A program made the position numbers and the translations under genes. Under the pieces are notes generated by a model. That model had not been told where the DNA came from. It ran no database searches and saw only the letters and a program-made list of their open reading frames with translations. Shown one piece after another: positions 39,001 through 53,089 of a stretch of DNA of 64,000 bases (positions within the stretch are counted from its first letter, which is position 1; every line of letters begins with the position of its first letter). This stretch comes from Glandiceps talaboti (lineage: Eukaryota > Hemichordata > Enteropneusta > Spengelidae): contig NC_135549.1 of NCBI RefSeq assembly GCF_964340395.1, forward strand, positions 34,846,832 to 34,910,831, read 5' to 3'.

Positions 39001-42000
39001 GAAGGGCAGATTATAACCAGTTACAGCAGTGTAATCTATGAGAGATAGTTAGAAGGGCAGATTATAACCAGATACAGCAGTGTAATCTATGAGAGATACT
39101 TAGAAGGGCAGATTATAACCAGATACAGTAGTGTGATCTATGAGAGACAGTTAGAAGGGCAGATTATAACCAGATATAGAAGTGTAATCTATGAGAGACA
39201 GTTAGAAGGGCAGATTATAACCAGATATAGAAGTGTGATCTATTAGAGATAGTTAGAAGGGCAGATTATAACCAGATACAGTAGTGTGATCTATGAGAGA
39301 CAGTTAGAAGGGCAGATTATAACCAGATATAGAAGTGTAATCTATGAGAGACAGTTAGAAGGGCAGATTATAACCAGATACAGTAGTGTGATCTATGAGA
39401 GAGAGTTAGAAGGGCAGATTATAACCAGATACAGTAGTGTGATCTATGAGAGACAGTTAGAAGGGCAGATTATAACCAGATATAGAAGTGTAATCTATGA
39501 GAGACAGTTAGAAGGGCAGATTATAACCAGATACAGCAGTGTAATCTATGAGAGACAGTTAGAAGGGCAGATTATAACCAGATATAGAAGTGTGATCTAT
39601 GAGAGACAGTTACAAGGGTAGATTATAACCAGATATAGAAGTGTGATCTATGAGAGACAGTTACAAGGGCAGATTATAACCAGATACAGTAGTGTAATCT
39701 ATGAGAGATTATAGTTAGAAGGGCAGATTATAACCAGAAACAGTAGTGTGATCTATGAGAGAGAGTTAGAAGGGCAGATTATAACCAGATACAGTAGTGT
39801 GATCTATGAGAGAGAGTTAGAAGGGCAGATTATAACCAGATATAGAAGTGTAATCTATGAGAGATAGTTACAAGGGCAGATTATAACCAGATACAGTAGT
39901 GTGATCTATGAGAGACAGTTAGAAAGGCAGATTATAACCAGATATAGAAGTGTAATCTATGAGAGACAGTTAGAAGGGCAGATTATAACCAGATATAGAA
40001 GTGTAATCTATGAGAGACAGTTAGAAGGGCAGATTATAACCAGATACAGTAGTGTAATCTATGAGAGACAGTTAGAAGGGCAGATTATAACCAGATACAG
40101 TAGTGTGATCTATGAGAGAGAGTTAGAAGGGCAGATTATAACCAGATATAGAAGTGTAATCTATGAGAGACAGTTACAAGGGCAGATTATAACCAGATAT
40201 AGAAGTGTAATCTATGAGAGATAGTTAGAAGGGCAGATTATAACCAGATACAGCAGTGTAATCTATGAGAGATAGTTAGAAGGGCAGATTATAACCAGAT
40301 ACAGCAGTGTAATCTATGAGAGACAGTTAGAAGGGCAGATTATAACCAGATACAGTAGTGTGATCTATGAGAGAGAGTTAGAAGGGCAGATTATAACCAG
40401 ATATAGAAGTGTAATCTATGAGAGATAGTTACAAGGGCAGATTATAACCAGATACAGCAGTGTGATCTATGAGAGACAGTTAGAAGGGCAGATTATAACC
40501 AGATATAGAAGTGTAATCTATGAGAGACAGTTACAAGGGCAGATTATAACCAGATATAGAAGTGTGATCTATGAGAGAGAGTTAGAAGGGCAGATTATAA
40601 CCAGATACAGTAGTGTGATCTATGAGAGAGAGTTAGAAGGGCAGATTATAACCAGATACAGTAGTGTGATCTATGAGAGACAGTTAGAAGGGCAGATTAT
40701 AACCAGATATAGAAGTGTGATCTATGAGAGACAGTTTAGAAGGGCAGATTATAACCAGATATAGAAGTGTAATCTATGAGAGACAGTTAGAAGGGCAGAT
40801 TATAACCAGATACAGTAGTGTGATCTATGAGAGACAGTTAGAAGGGCAGATTATAACCAGATATAGAAGTGTGATCTATGAGAGAGAGTTAGAAGAGCAG
40901 ATTATAACCAGATATAGAAGTGTAATCTATGAGAGACAGTTAGAAGGGCAGATTATAACCAGATACAGTAGTGTGATCTATGAGAGACAGTTAGAAGGGC
41001 AGATTATAACCAGATATAGAAGTGTGATCTATGAGAGACAGTTACAAGGGCAGATTATAACCAGATACAGTAGTGTGATCTATGAGAGAGAGTTAGAAGG
41101 GCAGATTATAACCAGATATAGAAGTGTAATCTATGAGAGACAGTTACAAGGGCATATTATAACCAGATATAGAAGTGTAATCTATGAGAGATAGTTAGAA
41201 GGGCAGATTATAACCAGATACAGCAGTGTAATCTATGAGAGATAGTTAGAAGGGCAGATTATAACCAGATACAGTAGTGTGATCTATGAGAGAGAGTTAG
41301 AAGGGCAGATTATAACCAGATATAGAAGTGTGATCTATGAGAGACAGTTAGAAGGGCAGATTATAACCAGATACAGCAGTGTAATCTATGAGAGATAGTT
41401 AGAAGGGCAGATTATAACCAGATACAGCAGTGTAATCTATGAGAGACAGTTAGAAGGGCAGATTATAACCAGATATAGAAGTGTGATCTATGAGAGACAG
41501 TTACAAGGGCAGATTATAACCAGATATAGAAGTGTGATCTATGAGAGACAGTTAGAAGGGCAGATTATAACCAGATACAGTAGTGTGATCTATGAGAGAG
41601 AGTTAGAAGGGCAGATTATAACCAGATACAGTAGTGTGATCTATGAGAGACAGTTACAAGGGCAGATTATAACCAAAAACAGTAGTGTGATCTATGAGAG
41701 ACAGTTAGAAGGGCAGATTATAACCAGATACAGTAGTGTGATCTATGAGAGAGAGTTAGAAGGGCAGATTATAACCAGATACAGTAGTGTGATCTATGAG
41801 AGACAGTTAGAAGGGCAGATTATAACCAGATATAGAAGTGTGATCTATGAGAGAGAGTTAGAAGAGCAGATTATAACCAGATATAGAAGTGTAATCTATG
41901 AGAGACAGTTAGAAGGGCAGATTATAACCAGATACAGTAGTGTGATCTATGAGAGACAGTTAGAAGGGCAGATTATAACCAGATATAGAAGTGTGATCTA

Positions 42001-43660
42001 TGAGAGACAGTTACAAGGGCAGATTATAACCAGATACAGTAGTGTGATCTATGAGAGAGAGTTAGAAGGGCAGATTATAACCAGATATAGAAGTGTAATC
42101 TATGAGAGACAGTTACAAGGGCAGATTATAACCAGATATAGAAGTGTAATCTATGAGAGATAGTTACAAGGGCAGATTATAACCAGATACAGTAGTGTGA
42201 TCTATGAGAGACAGTTAGAAGGGCAGATTATAACCAGAAACAGTAGTGTGATCTATGAGAGAGTTAGAAGGGTATATTATAACCAGATATAGAAGTGTAA
42301 TCTATGAGAGACAGTTAGAAGGGCAGATTATAACCAGATACAGTAGTGTGATCTATGAGAGACAGTTAGAAGGGCAGATTATAACCAGATACAGTAGTGT
42401 GATCTATGAGAGACAGTTAGAAGGGCAGATTATAACCAGATATAGAAGTGTAATCTATGAGAGACAGTTACAAGGGCAGATTATAACCAGATATAGAAGT
42501 GTAATCTATGAGAGATAGTTAGAAGGGCAGATTATAACCAGATACAGCAGTGTAATCTATGAGAGATAGTTAGAAGGGCAGATTATAACCAGATACAGTA
42601 GTGTGATCTATGAGAGAGAGTTAGAAGGGCAGATTATAACCAGATATAGAAGTGTGATCTATGAGAGACAGTTAGAAGGGCAGATTATAACCAGATACAG
42701 CAGTGTAATCTATGAGAGATAGTTAGAAGGGCAGATTATAACCAGATACAGCAGTGTAATCTATGAGAGATAGTTAGAAGGGCAGATTATAACCAGATAC
42801 AGTAGTGTGATCTATGAGAGACAGTTAGAAGGGCAGATTATAACCAGATATAGAAGTGTAATCTATGAGAGAGTTAGAAGGGCAGATTATAACCAGATAT
42901 AGAAGTGTAATCTATGAGAGACAGTTAGAAGGGCAGATTATAACCAGATACAGTAGTGTGATCTATGAGAGACAGTTAGAAGGGCAGATTATAACCAGAT
43001 ACAGTAGTGTGATCTATGAGAGAGAGTTAGAAGGGCAGATTATAACCAGATATAGAAGTGTAATCTATGAGAGACAGTTACAAGGGCAGATTATAACCAG
43101 ATATAGAAGTGTAATCTATGAGAGATAGTTAGAAGGGCAGATTATAACCAGATACAGCAGTGTAATCTATGAGAGATAGTTAGAAGGGCAGATTATAACC
43201 AGATACAGTAGTGTGATCTATGAGAGAGAGTTAGAAGGGCAGATTATAACCAGATATAGAAGTGTGATCTATGAGAGACAGTTAGAAGGGCAGATTATAA
43301 CCAGATACAGCAGTGTAATCTATGAGAGATAGTTAGAAGGGCAGATTATAACCAGATACAGCAGTGTAATCTATGAGAGACAGTTAGAAGGGCAGATTAT
43401 AACCAGATATAGAAGTGTAATCTATGAGAGACAGTTAGAAGGGCAGATTATAACCAGATACAGTAGTGTGATCTATGAGAGAGAGTTAGAAGGGTACATT
43501 ATAACCAGATACAGTAGTGTGATCTATGAGAGACAGTTAGAAGGGCAGATTATAACCAGATACAGTAGTGTAATCTATGAGAGACAGTTAGAAGGGCAGA
43601 TTATAACCAGATATAGAAGTGTGATCTATGAGAGAAAGTTAGAAGGGTAGATTATAACCA
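36064..43660. repeat. Array block, second copy of the 7,597-bp tandem duplication
   Basis: This copy abuts 28467-36063 and appears identical in the unit variants compared. After 43660 the order changes (CAGATACAGCAG instead of CAGAAACAGTAG), marking the duplication end. Confidence 0.93.
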
Positions 43661-46600
43661 GATACAGCAGTGTAATCTATGAGAGATAGTTAGAAGGGCA
43701 GATTATAACCAGATACAGTAGTGTGATCTATGAGAGACAGTTAGAAGGGCAGATTATAACCAGATATAGAAGTGTGATCTATGAGAGACAGTTACAAGGG
43801 CAGATTATAACCAGATATAGAAGTGTAATCTATGAGAGAGAGTTAGAAGGGCAGATTATAACCAGATACAGCAGTGTGATCTATGAGAGACAGTTACAAG
43901 GGCAGATTATAACCAGATACAGCAGTGTGATCTATGAGAGACAGTTAGAAGGGCAGATTATAACCAGATATAGAAGTGTAATCTATGAGAGACAGTTAGA
44001 AGGGCAGATTATAACCAGATACAGTAGTGTGATCTATGAGAGACAGTTACAAGGGCAGATTATAACCAGAAACAGTAGTGTGATCTATGAGAGACAGTTA
44101 GAAGGGCAGATTATAACCAGATATAGAAGTGTAATCTATGAGAGACAGTTAGAAGGGCAGATTATAACCAGATACAGTAGTGTGATCTATGAGAGAGAGT
44201 TAGAAGGGTAGATTATAACCAGATATAGAAGTGTGATCTATGAGAGACAGTTAGAAGGGCAGATTATAACCAGATATAGAAGTGTAATCTATGAGAGACA
44301 GTTAGAAGGGCAGATTATAACCAGATACAGTAGTGTGATCTATGAGAGACAGTTACAAGGGCAGATTATAACCAGATACAGTAGTGTGATCTATGAGAGA
44401 CAGTTAGAAGGGCAGATTATAACCAGATACAGTAGTGTAATCTATGAGAGACAGTTAGAAGGGCAGATTATAACCAGATATAGAAGTGTGATCTATGAGA
44501 GAAAGTTAGAAGGGTAGATTATAACCAGATACAGTAGTGTGATCTATGAGAGAGAGTTAGAAGGGCAGATTATAACCAGATACAGTAGTGTGATCTATGA
44601 GAGACAGTTAGAAGGGCAGATTATAACCAGATATAGAAGTGTGATCTATGAGAGACAGTTAGAAGGGCAGATTATAACCAGATATAGAAGTGTAATCTAT
44701 GAGAGAGAGTTAGAAGGGCAGATTATAACCAGATACAGTAGTGTGATCTATGAGAGACAGTTACAAGGGCAGATTATAACCAGATACAGTAGTGTAATCT
44801 ATGAGAGAGAGTTAGAAGGGCAGATTATAACCAGATACAGAAGTGTAATCTATGAGAGACAGTTAGAAGGGCAGATTATAACCAGATACAGTAGTGTGAT
44901 CTATGAGAGACAGTTACAAGGGCAGATTATAACCAGAAACAGTAGTGTGATCTATGAGAGACAGTTAGAAGGGCAGATTATAACCAGATATAGAAGTGTA
45001 ATCTATGAGAGACAGTTAGAAGGGCAGATTATAACCAGATACAGTAGTGTGATCTATGAGAGAGAGTTAGAAGGGTAGATTATAACCAGATACAGTAGTG
45101 TGATCTATGAGAGACAGTTAGAAGGGCAGATTATAACCAGATATAGAAGTGTGATCTATGAGAGAGAGTTAGAAGGGCAGATTATAACCAGATACAGTAG
45201 TGTGATCTATGAGAGACAGTTAGAAGGGCAGATTATAACCAGATATAGAAGTGTAATCTATGAGAGACAGTTAGAAGGGCAGATTATAACCAGATACAGT
45301 AGTGTGATCTATGAGAGAAAGTTAGAAGGGTAGATTATAACCAGATACAGTAGTGTGATCTATGAGAGAGAGTTAGAAGGGCAGATTATAACCAGATACA
45401 GTAGTGTGATCTATGAGAGACAGTTAGAAGGGCAGATTATAACCAGATATAGAAGTGTGATCTATGAGAGACAGTTAGAAGGGCAGATTATAACCAGATA
45501 CAGTAGTGTGATCTATGAGAGAGAGTTAGAAGGGCAGATTATAACCAGATACAGTAGTGTGATCTATGAGAGACAGTTACAAGGGCAGATTATAACCAGA
45601 TACAGTAGTGTGATCTATGAGAGAGAGTTAGAAGGGCAGATTATAACCAGATATAGAAGTGTAATCTATGAGAGACAGTTAGAAGGGCAGATTATAACCA
45701 GATATAGAAGTGTGATCTATGAGAGACAGTTACAAGGGCATATTATAACCAGATACAGTAGTGTGATCTATGAGAGAGATTTAGAAGGGCAGATTATAAC
45801 CAGATATAGAAGTGTAATCTATGAGAGACAGTTAGAAGGGCAGATTATAACCAGATACAGTAGTGTGATCTATGAGAGACAGTTACAAGGGCAGATTATA
45901 ACCAGAAACAGTAGTGTGATCTATGAGAGACAGTTAGAAGGGCAGATTATAACCAGATATAGAAGTGTAATCTATGAGAGACAGTTAGAAGGGCAGATTA
46001 TAACCAGATACAGTAGTGTGATCTATGAGAGAGAGTTAGAAGGGTAGATTATAACCAGATACAGTAGTGTGATCTATGAGAGACAGTTAGAAGGGCAGAT
46101 TATAACCAGATACAGTAGTGTGATCTATGAGAGACAGTTAGAAGGGCAGATTATAACCAGATATAGAAGTGTAATCTATGAGAGAGAGTTAGAAGGGCAG
46201 ATTATAACCAGATACAGTAGTGTGATCTATGAGAGACAGTTACAAGGGCAGATTATAACCAGATACAGTAGTGTGATCTATGAGAGACAGTTAGAAGGGC
46301 AGAGTATAACCAGATACAGTAGTGTGATCTATGAGAGACAGTTACAAGGGCAGATTATAACCAGATACAGTAGTGTGATCTATGAGAGACAGTTAGAAGG
46401 GCAGATTATAACCAGATATAGAAGTGTAATCTATGAGAGACAGTTAGAAGGGCAGATTATAACCAGATACAGTAGTGTGATCTATGAGAGACAGTTAGAA
46501 GGGCAGATTATAACCAGATATAGAAGTGTGATCTATGAGAGACAGTTAGAAGGGCAGATTATAACCAGATACAGTAGTGTGATCTATTAGAGACAGTTAG

Positions 46601-48899
46601 AAGGGCAGATTATAACCAGATATAGAAGTGTGATCTATGAGAGACAGTTAGAAGGGCAGATTATAACCAGATATAGAAGTGTAATCTATGAGAGACAGTT
46701 ACAAGGGCAGATTATAACCAGATACAGTAGTGTGATCTATGAGAGACAGTTAGAAGGGCAGAGTATAACCAGATACAGTAGTGTGATCTATGAGAGACAG
46801 TTAGAAGGGCAGATTATAACCAGATACAGTAGTGTGATCTATGAGAGACAGTTAGAAGGGCAGATTATAACCAGATATAGAAGTGTAATCTATGAGAGAC
46901 AGTTAGAAGGGCAGATTATAACCAGATACAGTAGTGTGATCTATGAGAGAAAGTTAGAAGGGTAGATTATAACCAGATACAGTAGTGTGATCTATGAGAG
47001 AGAGTTAGAAGGGCAGATTATAACCAGATATAGAAGTGTAATCTATGAGAGACAGTTAGAAGGGCAGATTATAACCAGATATAGAAGTGTGATCTATGAG
47101 AGACAGTTACAAGGGCAGATTATAACCAGAAACAGTAGTGTGATCTATGAGAGAGAGTTAGAAGGGCAGATTATAACCAGATACAGTAGTGTGATCTATG
47201 AGAGAGAGTTAGAAGGGCAGATTATAACCAGATACAGTAGTGTGATCTATGAGAGAGAGTTAGAAGGGCAGATTATAACCAGATATAGAAGTGTAATCTA
47301 TGAGAGACAGTTAGAAGGGCAGATTATAACCAGATACAGTAGTGTGATCTATGAGAGACAGTTACAAGGGCAGATTATAACCAGATACAGTAGTGTGATC
47401 TATGAGAGACAGTTAGAAGGGCAGAGTATAACCAGATACAGTAGTGTGATCTATGAGAGACAGTTACAAGGGCAGATTATAACCAGATACAGTAGTGTGA
47501 TCTATGAGAGACAGTTAGAAGGGCAGATTATAACCAGATATAGAAGTGTAATCTATGAGAGACAGTTAGAAGGGCAGATTATAACCAGATACAGTAGTGT
47601 GATCTATGAGAGACAGTTAGAAGGGCAGATTATAACAAGATATAGAAGTGTGATCTATGAGAGACAGTTAGAAGGGCAGATTATAACCAGATACAGTAGT
47701 GTGATCTATGAGAGACAGTTAGAAGGGCAGATTATAACCAGATATAGAAGTGTGATCTATGAGAGACAGTTAGAAGGGCAGATTATAACCAGATACAGTA
47801 GTGTGATCTATTAGAGACAGTTAGAAGGGCAGATTATAACCAGATATAGAAGTGTGATCTATGAGAGACAGTTAGAAGGGCAGATTATAACCAGATATAG
47901 AAGTGTAATCTATGAGAGACAGTTAGAAGGGCAGATTATAACCAGATACAGTAGTGTAATCTATGAGCGACAGTTAGAAGGGCAGATTATAACCAGATAT
48001 AGAAGTGTGATCTATGAGAGACAGTTACAAGGGCAGATTATAACCAGATACAGTAGTGTGATCTATGAGAGAGAGTTAGAAGGGCAGATTATAACCAGAT
48101 ATAGAAGTGTAATCTATGAGAGACAGTTAGAAGGGCAGATTATAACCAGATACAGTAGTGTGATCTATGAGAGACAGTTACAAGGGCAGATTATAACCAG
48201 AAACAGTAGTGTGATCTATGAGAGACAGTTAGAAGGGCAGATTATAACCAGATATAGAAGTGTAATCTATGAGAGACAGTTAGAAGGGCAGATTATAACC
48301 AGATACAGTAGTGTGATCTATGAGAGAGAGTTAGAAGGGTAGATTATAACCAGATACAGTAGTGTAATCTATGAGAGAGAGTTAGAAGGGCAGATTATAA
48401 CCAGATACAGAAGTGTAATCTATGAGAGAGAGTTAGAAGGGCAGATTATAACCAGATATAGAAGTGTGATCTATGAGAGACAGTTAGAAGGGCAGATTAT
48501 AACCAGATACAGTAGTGTGATCTATGAGAGACAGTTAGAAGGGCAGATTATAGCCAGATACAGTAGTGTGATCTATGAGAGACAGTTAGAAGGGCAGATT
48601 ATAACCAGATATAGAAGTGTGATCTATGAGAGACAGTTAGAAGGGCAGATTATAACCAGATACAGTAGTGTAATCTATGAGAGACAGTTAGAAGGGTAGA
48701 TTATAACCAGATACAGTAGTGTAATCTATGAGAGACAGTTAGAAGGGTAGATTATAACCAGATATAGAAGTGTGATCTATGAGAGAGAGTTAGAAGGGCA
48801 GATTATAACCAGATACAGTAGTGTAATCTATGAGAGACAGTTAGAAGGGTAGATTATAACCAGATACAGTAGTGTAATCTATGAGAGACAGTTAGAAGG

Positions 48900-51653
48900 G
48901 TAGATTATAACCAGATATAGAAGTGTGATCTATGAGAGAGAGTTAGAAGGGCAGATTATAACCAGATACAGTAGTGTAATCTATGAGAGACAGTTAGAAG
49001 GGTAGATTATAACCAGATATAGAAGTGTAATCTATGAGAGAGAGTTAGAAGGGTAGATTATAACCAGATACAGTAGTGTGATCTATGAGAGACAGTTAGA
49101 AGGGCAGATTATAACCAGATATAGAAGTGTAATCTATGAGAGACAGTTAGAAGGGCAGATTATAACCAGATACAGTAGTGTGATCTATGAGAGACAGTTA
49201 GAAGGGCAGATTATAACCAGATATAGAAGTGTAATCTATGAGAGACAGTTAGAAGGGCAGATTATAACCAGATACAGTAGTGTGATCTATGAGAGACAGT
49301 TAGAAGGGCAGATTATAACCAGATATAGAAGTGTGATCTATGAGAGAGAGTTAGAAGGGTAGATTATAACCAGATACAGTAGTGTGATCTATGAGAGAGA
49401 GTTAGAAGGGCAGATTATAATCAGATACAGTAGTGTGATCTATGAGAGACAGTTAGAAGGGCAGATTATAACCAGATATAGAAGTGTAATCTATGAGAGA
49501 CAGTTAGAAGGGCAGATTATAACCAGATACAGTAGTGTGATCTATGAGAGACAGTTAGAAGGGCAGATTATAACCAGATACAGTAGTGTAATCTATGAGA
49601 GACAGTTAGAAGGGCAGATTATAACCAGATACAGTAGTGTGATCTATGAGAGAGAGTTAGAAGGGCAGATTATAACCAGATACAGTAGTGTGATCTATGA
49701 GAGACAGTTAGAAGGGCAGATTATAACCAGATACAGTAGTGTAATCTATGAGAGATAGTTAGAAGGGCAGATTATAACCAGATATAGAAGTGTGATCTAT
49801 GAGAGAGAGTTAGAAGGGCAGATTATAACCAGATATAGAAGTGTGATCTATGAGAGACAGTTAGAAGGGCAGATTATAACCAGATATAGAAGTGTAATCT
49901 ATGAGAGACAGTTAGAAGGGCAGATTATAACCAGATATAGAAGTGTAATCTATGAGAGACAGTTAGAAGGGCAGATTATAACCAGATACAGTAGTGTGAT
50001 CTATGAGAGAGAGTTAGAAGGGCAGATTATAACCAGATATAGTAGTGTGATCTATGAGAGACAGTTAGAAGGGCAGATTATAACCAGATATAGAAGTGTG
50101 ATCTATGAGAGACAGTTAGAAGGGCAGATTATAACCAGATACAGTAGTGTGATCTATGAGAGACAGTTAGAAGGGCAGATTATAACCAGATACAGTAGTG
50201 TAATCTATGAGAGACAGTTAGAAGGGCAGATTATAACCAGATATAGAAGTGTAATCTATGAGAGACAGTTAGAAGGGCAGATTATAACCAGATATAGAAG
50301 TGTGATCTATGAGAGAGAGTTAGAAGGGCAGATTATAACCAGATACAGTAGTGTAATCTATGAGAGACAGTTAGAAGGGTAGATTATAACCAGATATAGA
50401 AGTGTAATCTATGAGAGAGAGTTAGAAGGGTAGATTATAACCAGATACAGTAGTGTGATCTATGAGAGACAGTTAGAAGGGCAGATTATAACCAGATATA
50501 GAAGTGTAATCTATGAGAGACAGTTAGAAGGGCAGATTATAACCAGATACAGTAGTGTGATCTATGAGAGACAGTTAGAAGGGCAGATTATAACCAGATA
50601 TAGAAGTGTAATCTATGAGAGACAGTTAGAAGGGCAGATTATAACCAGATACAGTAGTGTGATCTATGAGAGACAGTTAGAAGGGCAGATTATAACCAGA
50701 TATAGAAGTGTGATCTATGAGAGAGAGTTAGAAGGGTAGATTATAACCAGATACAGTAGTGTGATCTATGAGAGAGAGTTAGAAGGGCAGATTATAACCA
50801 GATACAGTAGTGTGATCTATGAGAGACAGTTAGAAGGGCAGATTATAACCAGATATAGAAGTGTAATCTATGAGAGACAGTTAGAAGGGCAGATTATAAC
50901 CAGATACAGTAGTGTGATCTATGAGAGACAGTTAGAAGGGCAGATTATAACCAGATACAGTAGTGTAATCTATGAGAGACAGTTAGAAGGGCAGATTATA
51001 ACCAGATACAGTAGTGTGATCTATGAGAGAGAGTTAGAAGGGCAGATTATAACCAGATACAGTAGTGTGATCTATGAGAGACAGTTAGAAGGGCAGATTA
51101 TAACCAGATACAGTAGTGTAATCTATGAGAGATAGTTAGAAGGGCAGATTATAACCAGATATAGAAGTGTGATCTATGAGAGAGAGTTAGAAGGGCAGAT
51201 TATAACCAGATATAGAAGTGTGATCTATGAGAGACAGTTAGAAGGGCAGATTATAACCAGATATAGAAGTGTAATCTATGAGAGACAGTTAGAAGGGCAG
51301 ATTATAACCAGATATAGAAGTGTAATCTATGAGAGACAGTTAGAAGGGCAGATTATAACCAGATACAGTAGTGTGATCTATGAGAGAGAGTTAGAAGGGC
51401 AGATTATAACCAGATATAGTAGTGTGATCTATGAGAGACAGTTAGAAGGGCAGATTATAACCAGATATAGAAGTGTGATCTATGAGAGACAGTTAGAAGG
51501 GCAGATTATAACCAGATACAGTAGTGTGATCTATGAGAGACAGTTAGAAGGGCAGATTATAACCAGATACAGTAGTGTAATCTATGAGAGACAGTTAGAA
51601 GGGCAGATTATAACCAGATATAGAAGTGTAATCTATGAGAGACAGTTAGAAGG
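48900..51653. repeat. 1,377-bp tandem duplication inside the array (two copies)
   Basis: Variant order from about 48900 to 50276 is repeated at 50277-51653, an offset of 1,377 bp or exactly 27 units. TAG units near 49357 and 50734, and near 49755 and 51132, pair at this offset. One substitution (ATAATC instead of ATAACC near 49420) distinguishes the copies. Confidence 0.85.
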
Positions 51654-53089
51654 GCAGATTATAACCAGATACAGTAGTGTGATCTATGAGAGACAGTTAG
51701 AAGGGCAGATTATAACCAGATACAGTAGTGTAATCTATGAGAGACAGTTAGAAGGGCAGATTATAACCAGATATAGAAGTGTAATCTATGAGAGACAGTT
51801 AGAAGGGCAGATTATAACCAGATATAGAAGTGTAATCTATGAGAGACAGTTAGAAGGGCAGATTATAACCAGATATAGAAGTGTAATCTATGAGAGACAG
51901 TTAGAAGGGCAGATTATAACCAGATACAGTAGTGTAATCTATGAGAGACAGTTAGAAGGGCAGATTATAACCAGATATAGAAGTGTGATCTATGAGAGAC
52001 AGTTAGAAGGGCAGATTATAACCAGATACAGTAGTGTGATCTATGAGAGACAGTTAGAAGGGTAGATTATAACCAGATATAGAAGTGTGATCTATGAGAG
52101 ACAGTTAGAAGGGCAGATTATAACCAGATATAGAAGTGTGATCTATGAGAGACAGTTAGAAGGGCAGATTATAACCAGATACAGTAGTGTGATCTATGAG
52201 AGACAGTTAGAAGGGCAGATTATAACCAGATATAGAAGTGTGATCTATGAGAGACAGTTAGAAGGGCAGATTATAACCAGATACAGTAGTGTGATCTATT
52301 AGAGACAGTTAGAAGGGCAGATTATAACCAGATATAGAAGTGTGATCTATGAGAGACAGTTAGAAGGGCAGATTATAACCAGATATAGAAGTGTAATCTA
52401 TGAGAGACAGTTAGAAGGGTAGATTATAACCAGATACAGTAGTGTGATCTATGAGAGAGAGTTAGAAGGGCAGATTATAACCAGATACAGTAGTGTAATC
52501 TATGAGAGACAGTTAGAAGGGCAGATTATAACCAGATACAGTAGTGTGATCTATTAGAGACAGTTAGAAGGGCAGATTATAACCAGATATAGAAGTGTGA
52601 TCTATGAGAGACAGTTAGAAGGGCAGATTATAACCAGATATAGAAGTGTAATCTATGAGAGACAGTTAGAAGGGCAGATTATAACCAGATACAGTAGTGT
52701 AATCTATGAGAGACAGTTAGAAGGGCAGATTATAACCAGATACAGTAGTGTGATCTATGAGAGACAGTTAGAAGGGCAGATTATAACCAGATACAGTAGT
52801 GTGATCTACGAGAGACAGTTAGAAGGGCAGATTATAACCAGATATAGAAGTGTGATCTATGAGAGACAGTTAGAAGGGCAGATTATAACCAGATACAGTA
52901 GTGTGATCTATGAGAGACAGTTAGAAGGGCAGATTATAACCAGATACAGTAGTGTGATCTATGAGAGACAGTTAGAAGGGCAGATTATAACCAGATATAG
53001 AAGTGTGATCTATGAGAGACAGTTAGAAGGGCAGATTATAACCAGATACAGTAGTGTGATCTATGAGAGATAGTTAGAAGGGCAGATTA

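Noticed and set aside
3008-53073. Dozens of long + strand open frames translating to repeats of VIYERQLEGQIITRYRS, which look like a giant repetitive protein
   Set aside because: A 51-bp unit keeps one phase, so one open consensus makes all units open. Many units contain TAG or TAA (codons 3, 4, 6, 10), indels of 1, 2 and 8 bp occur, and the common variants are mostly amino acid-changing. No start, splice or promoter context is seen.
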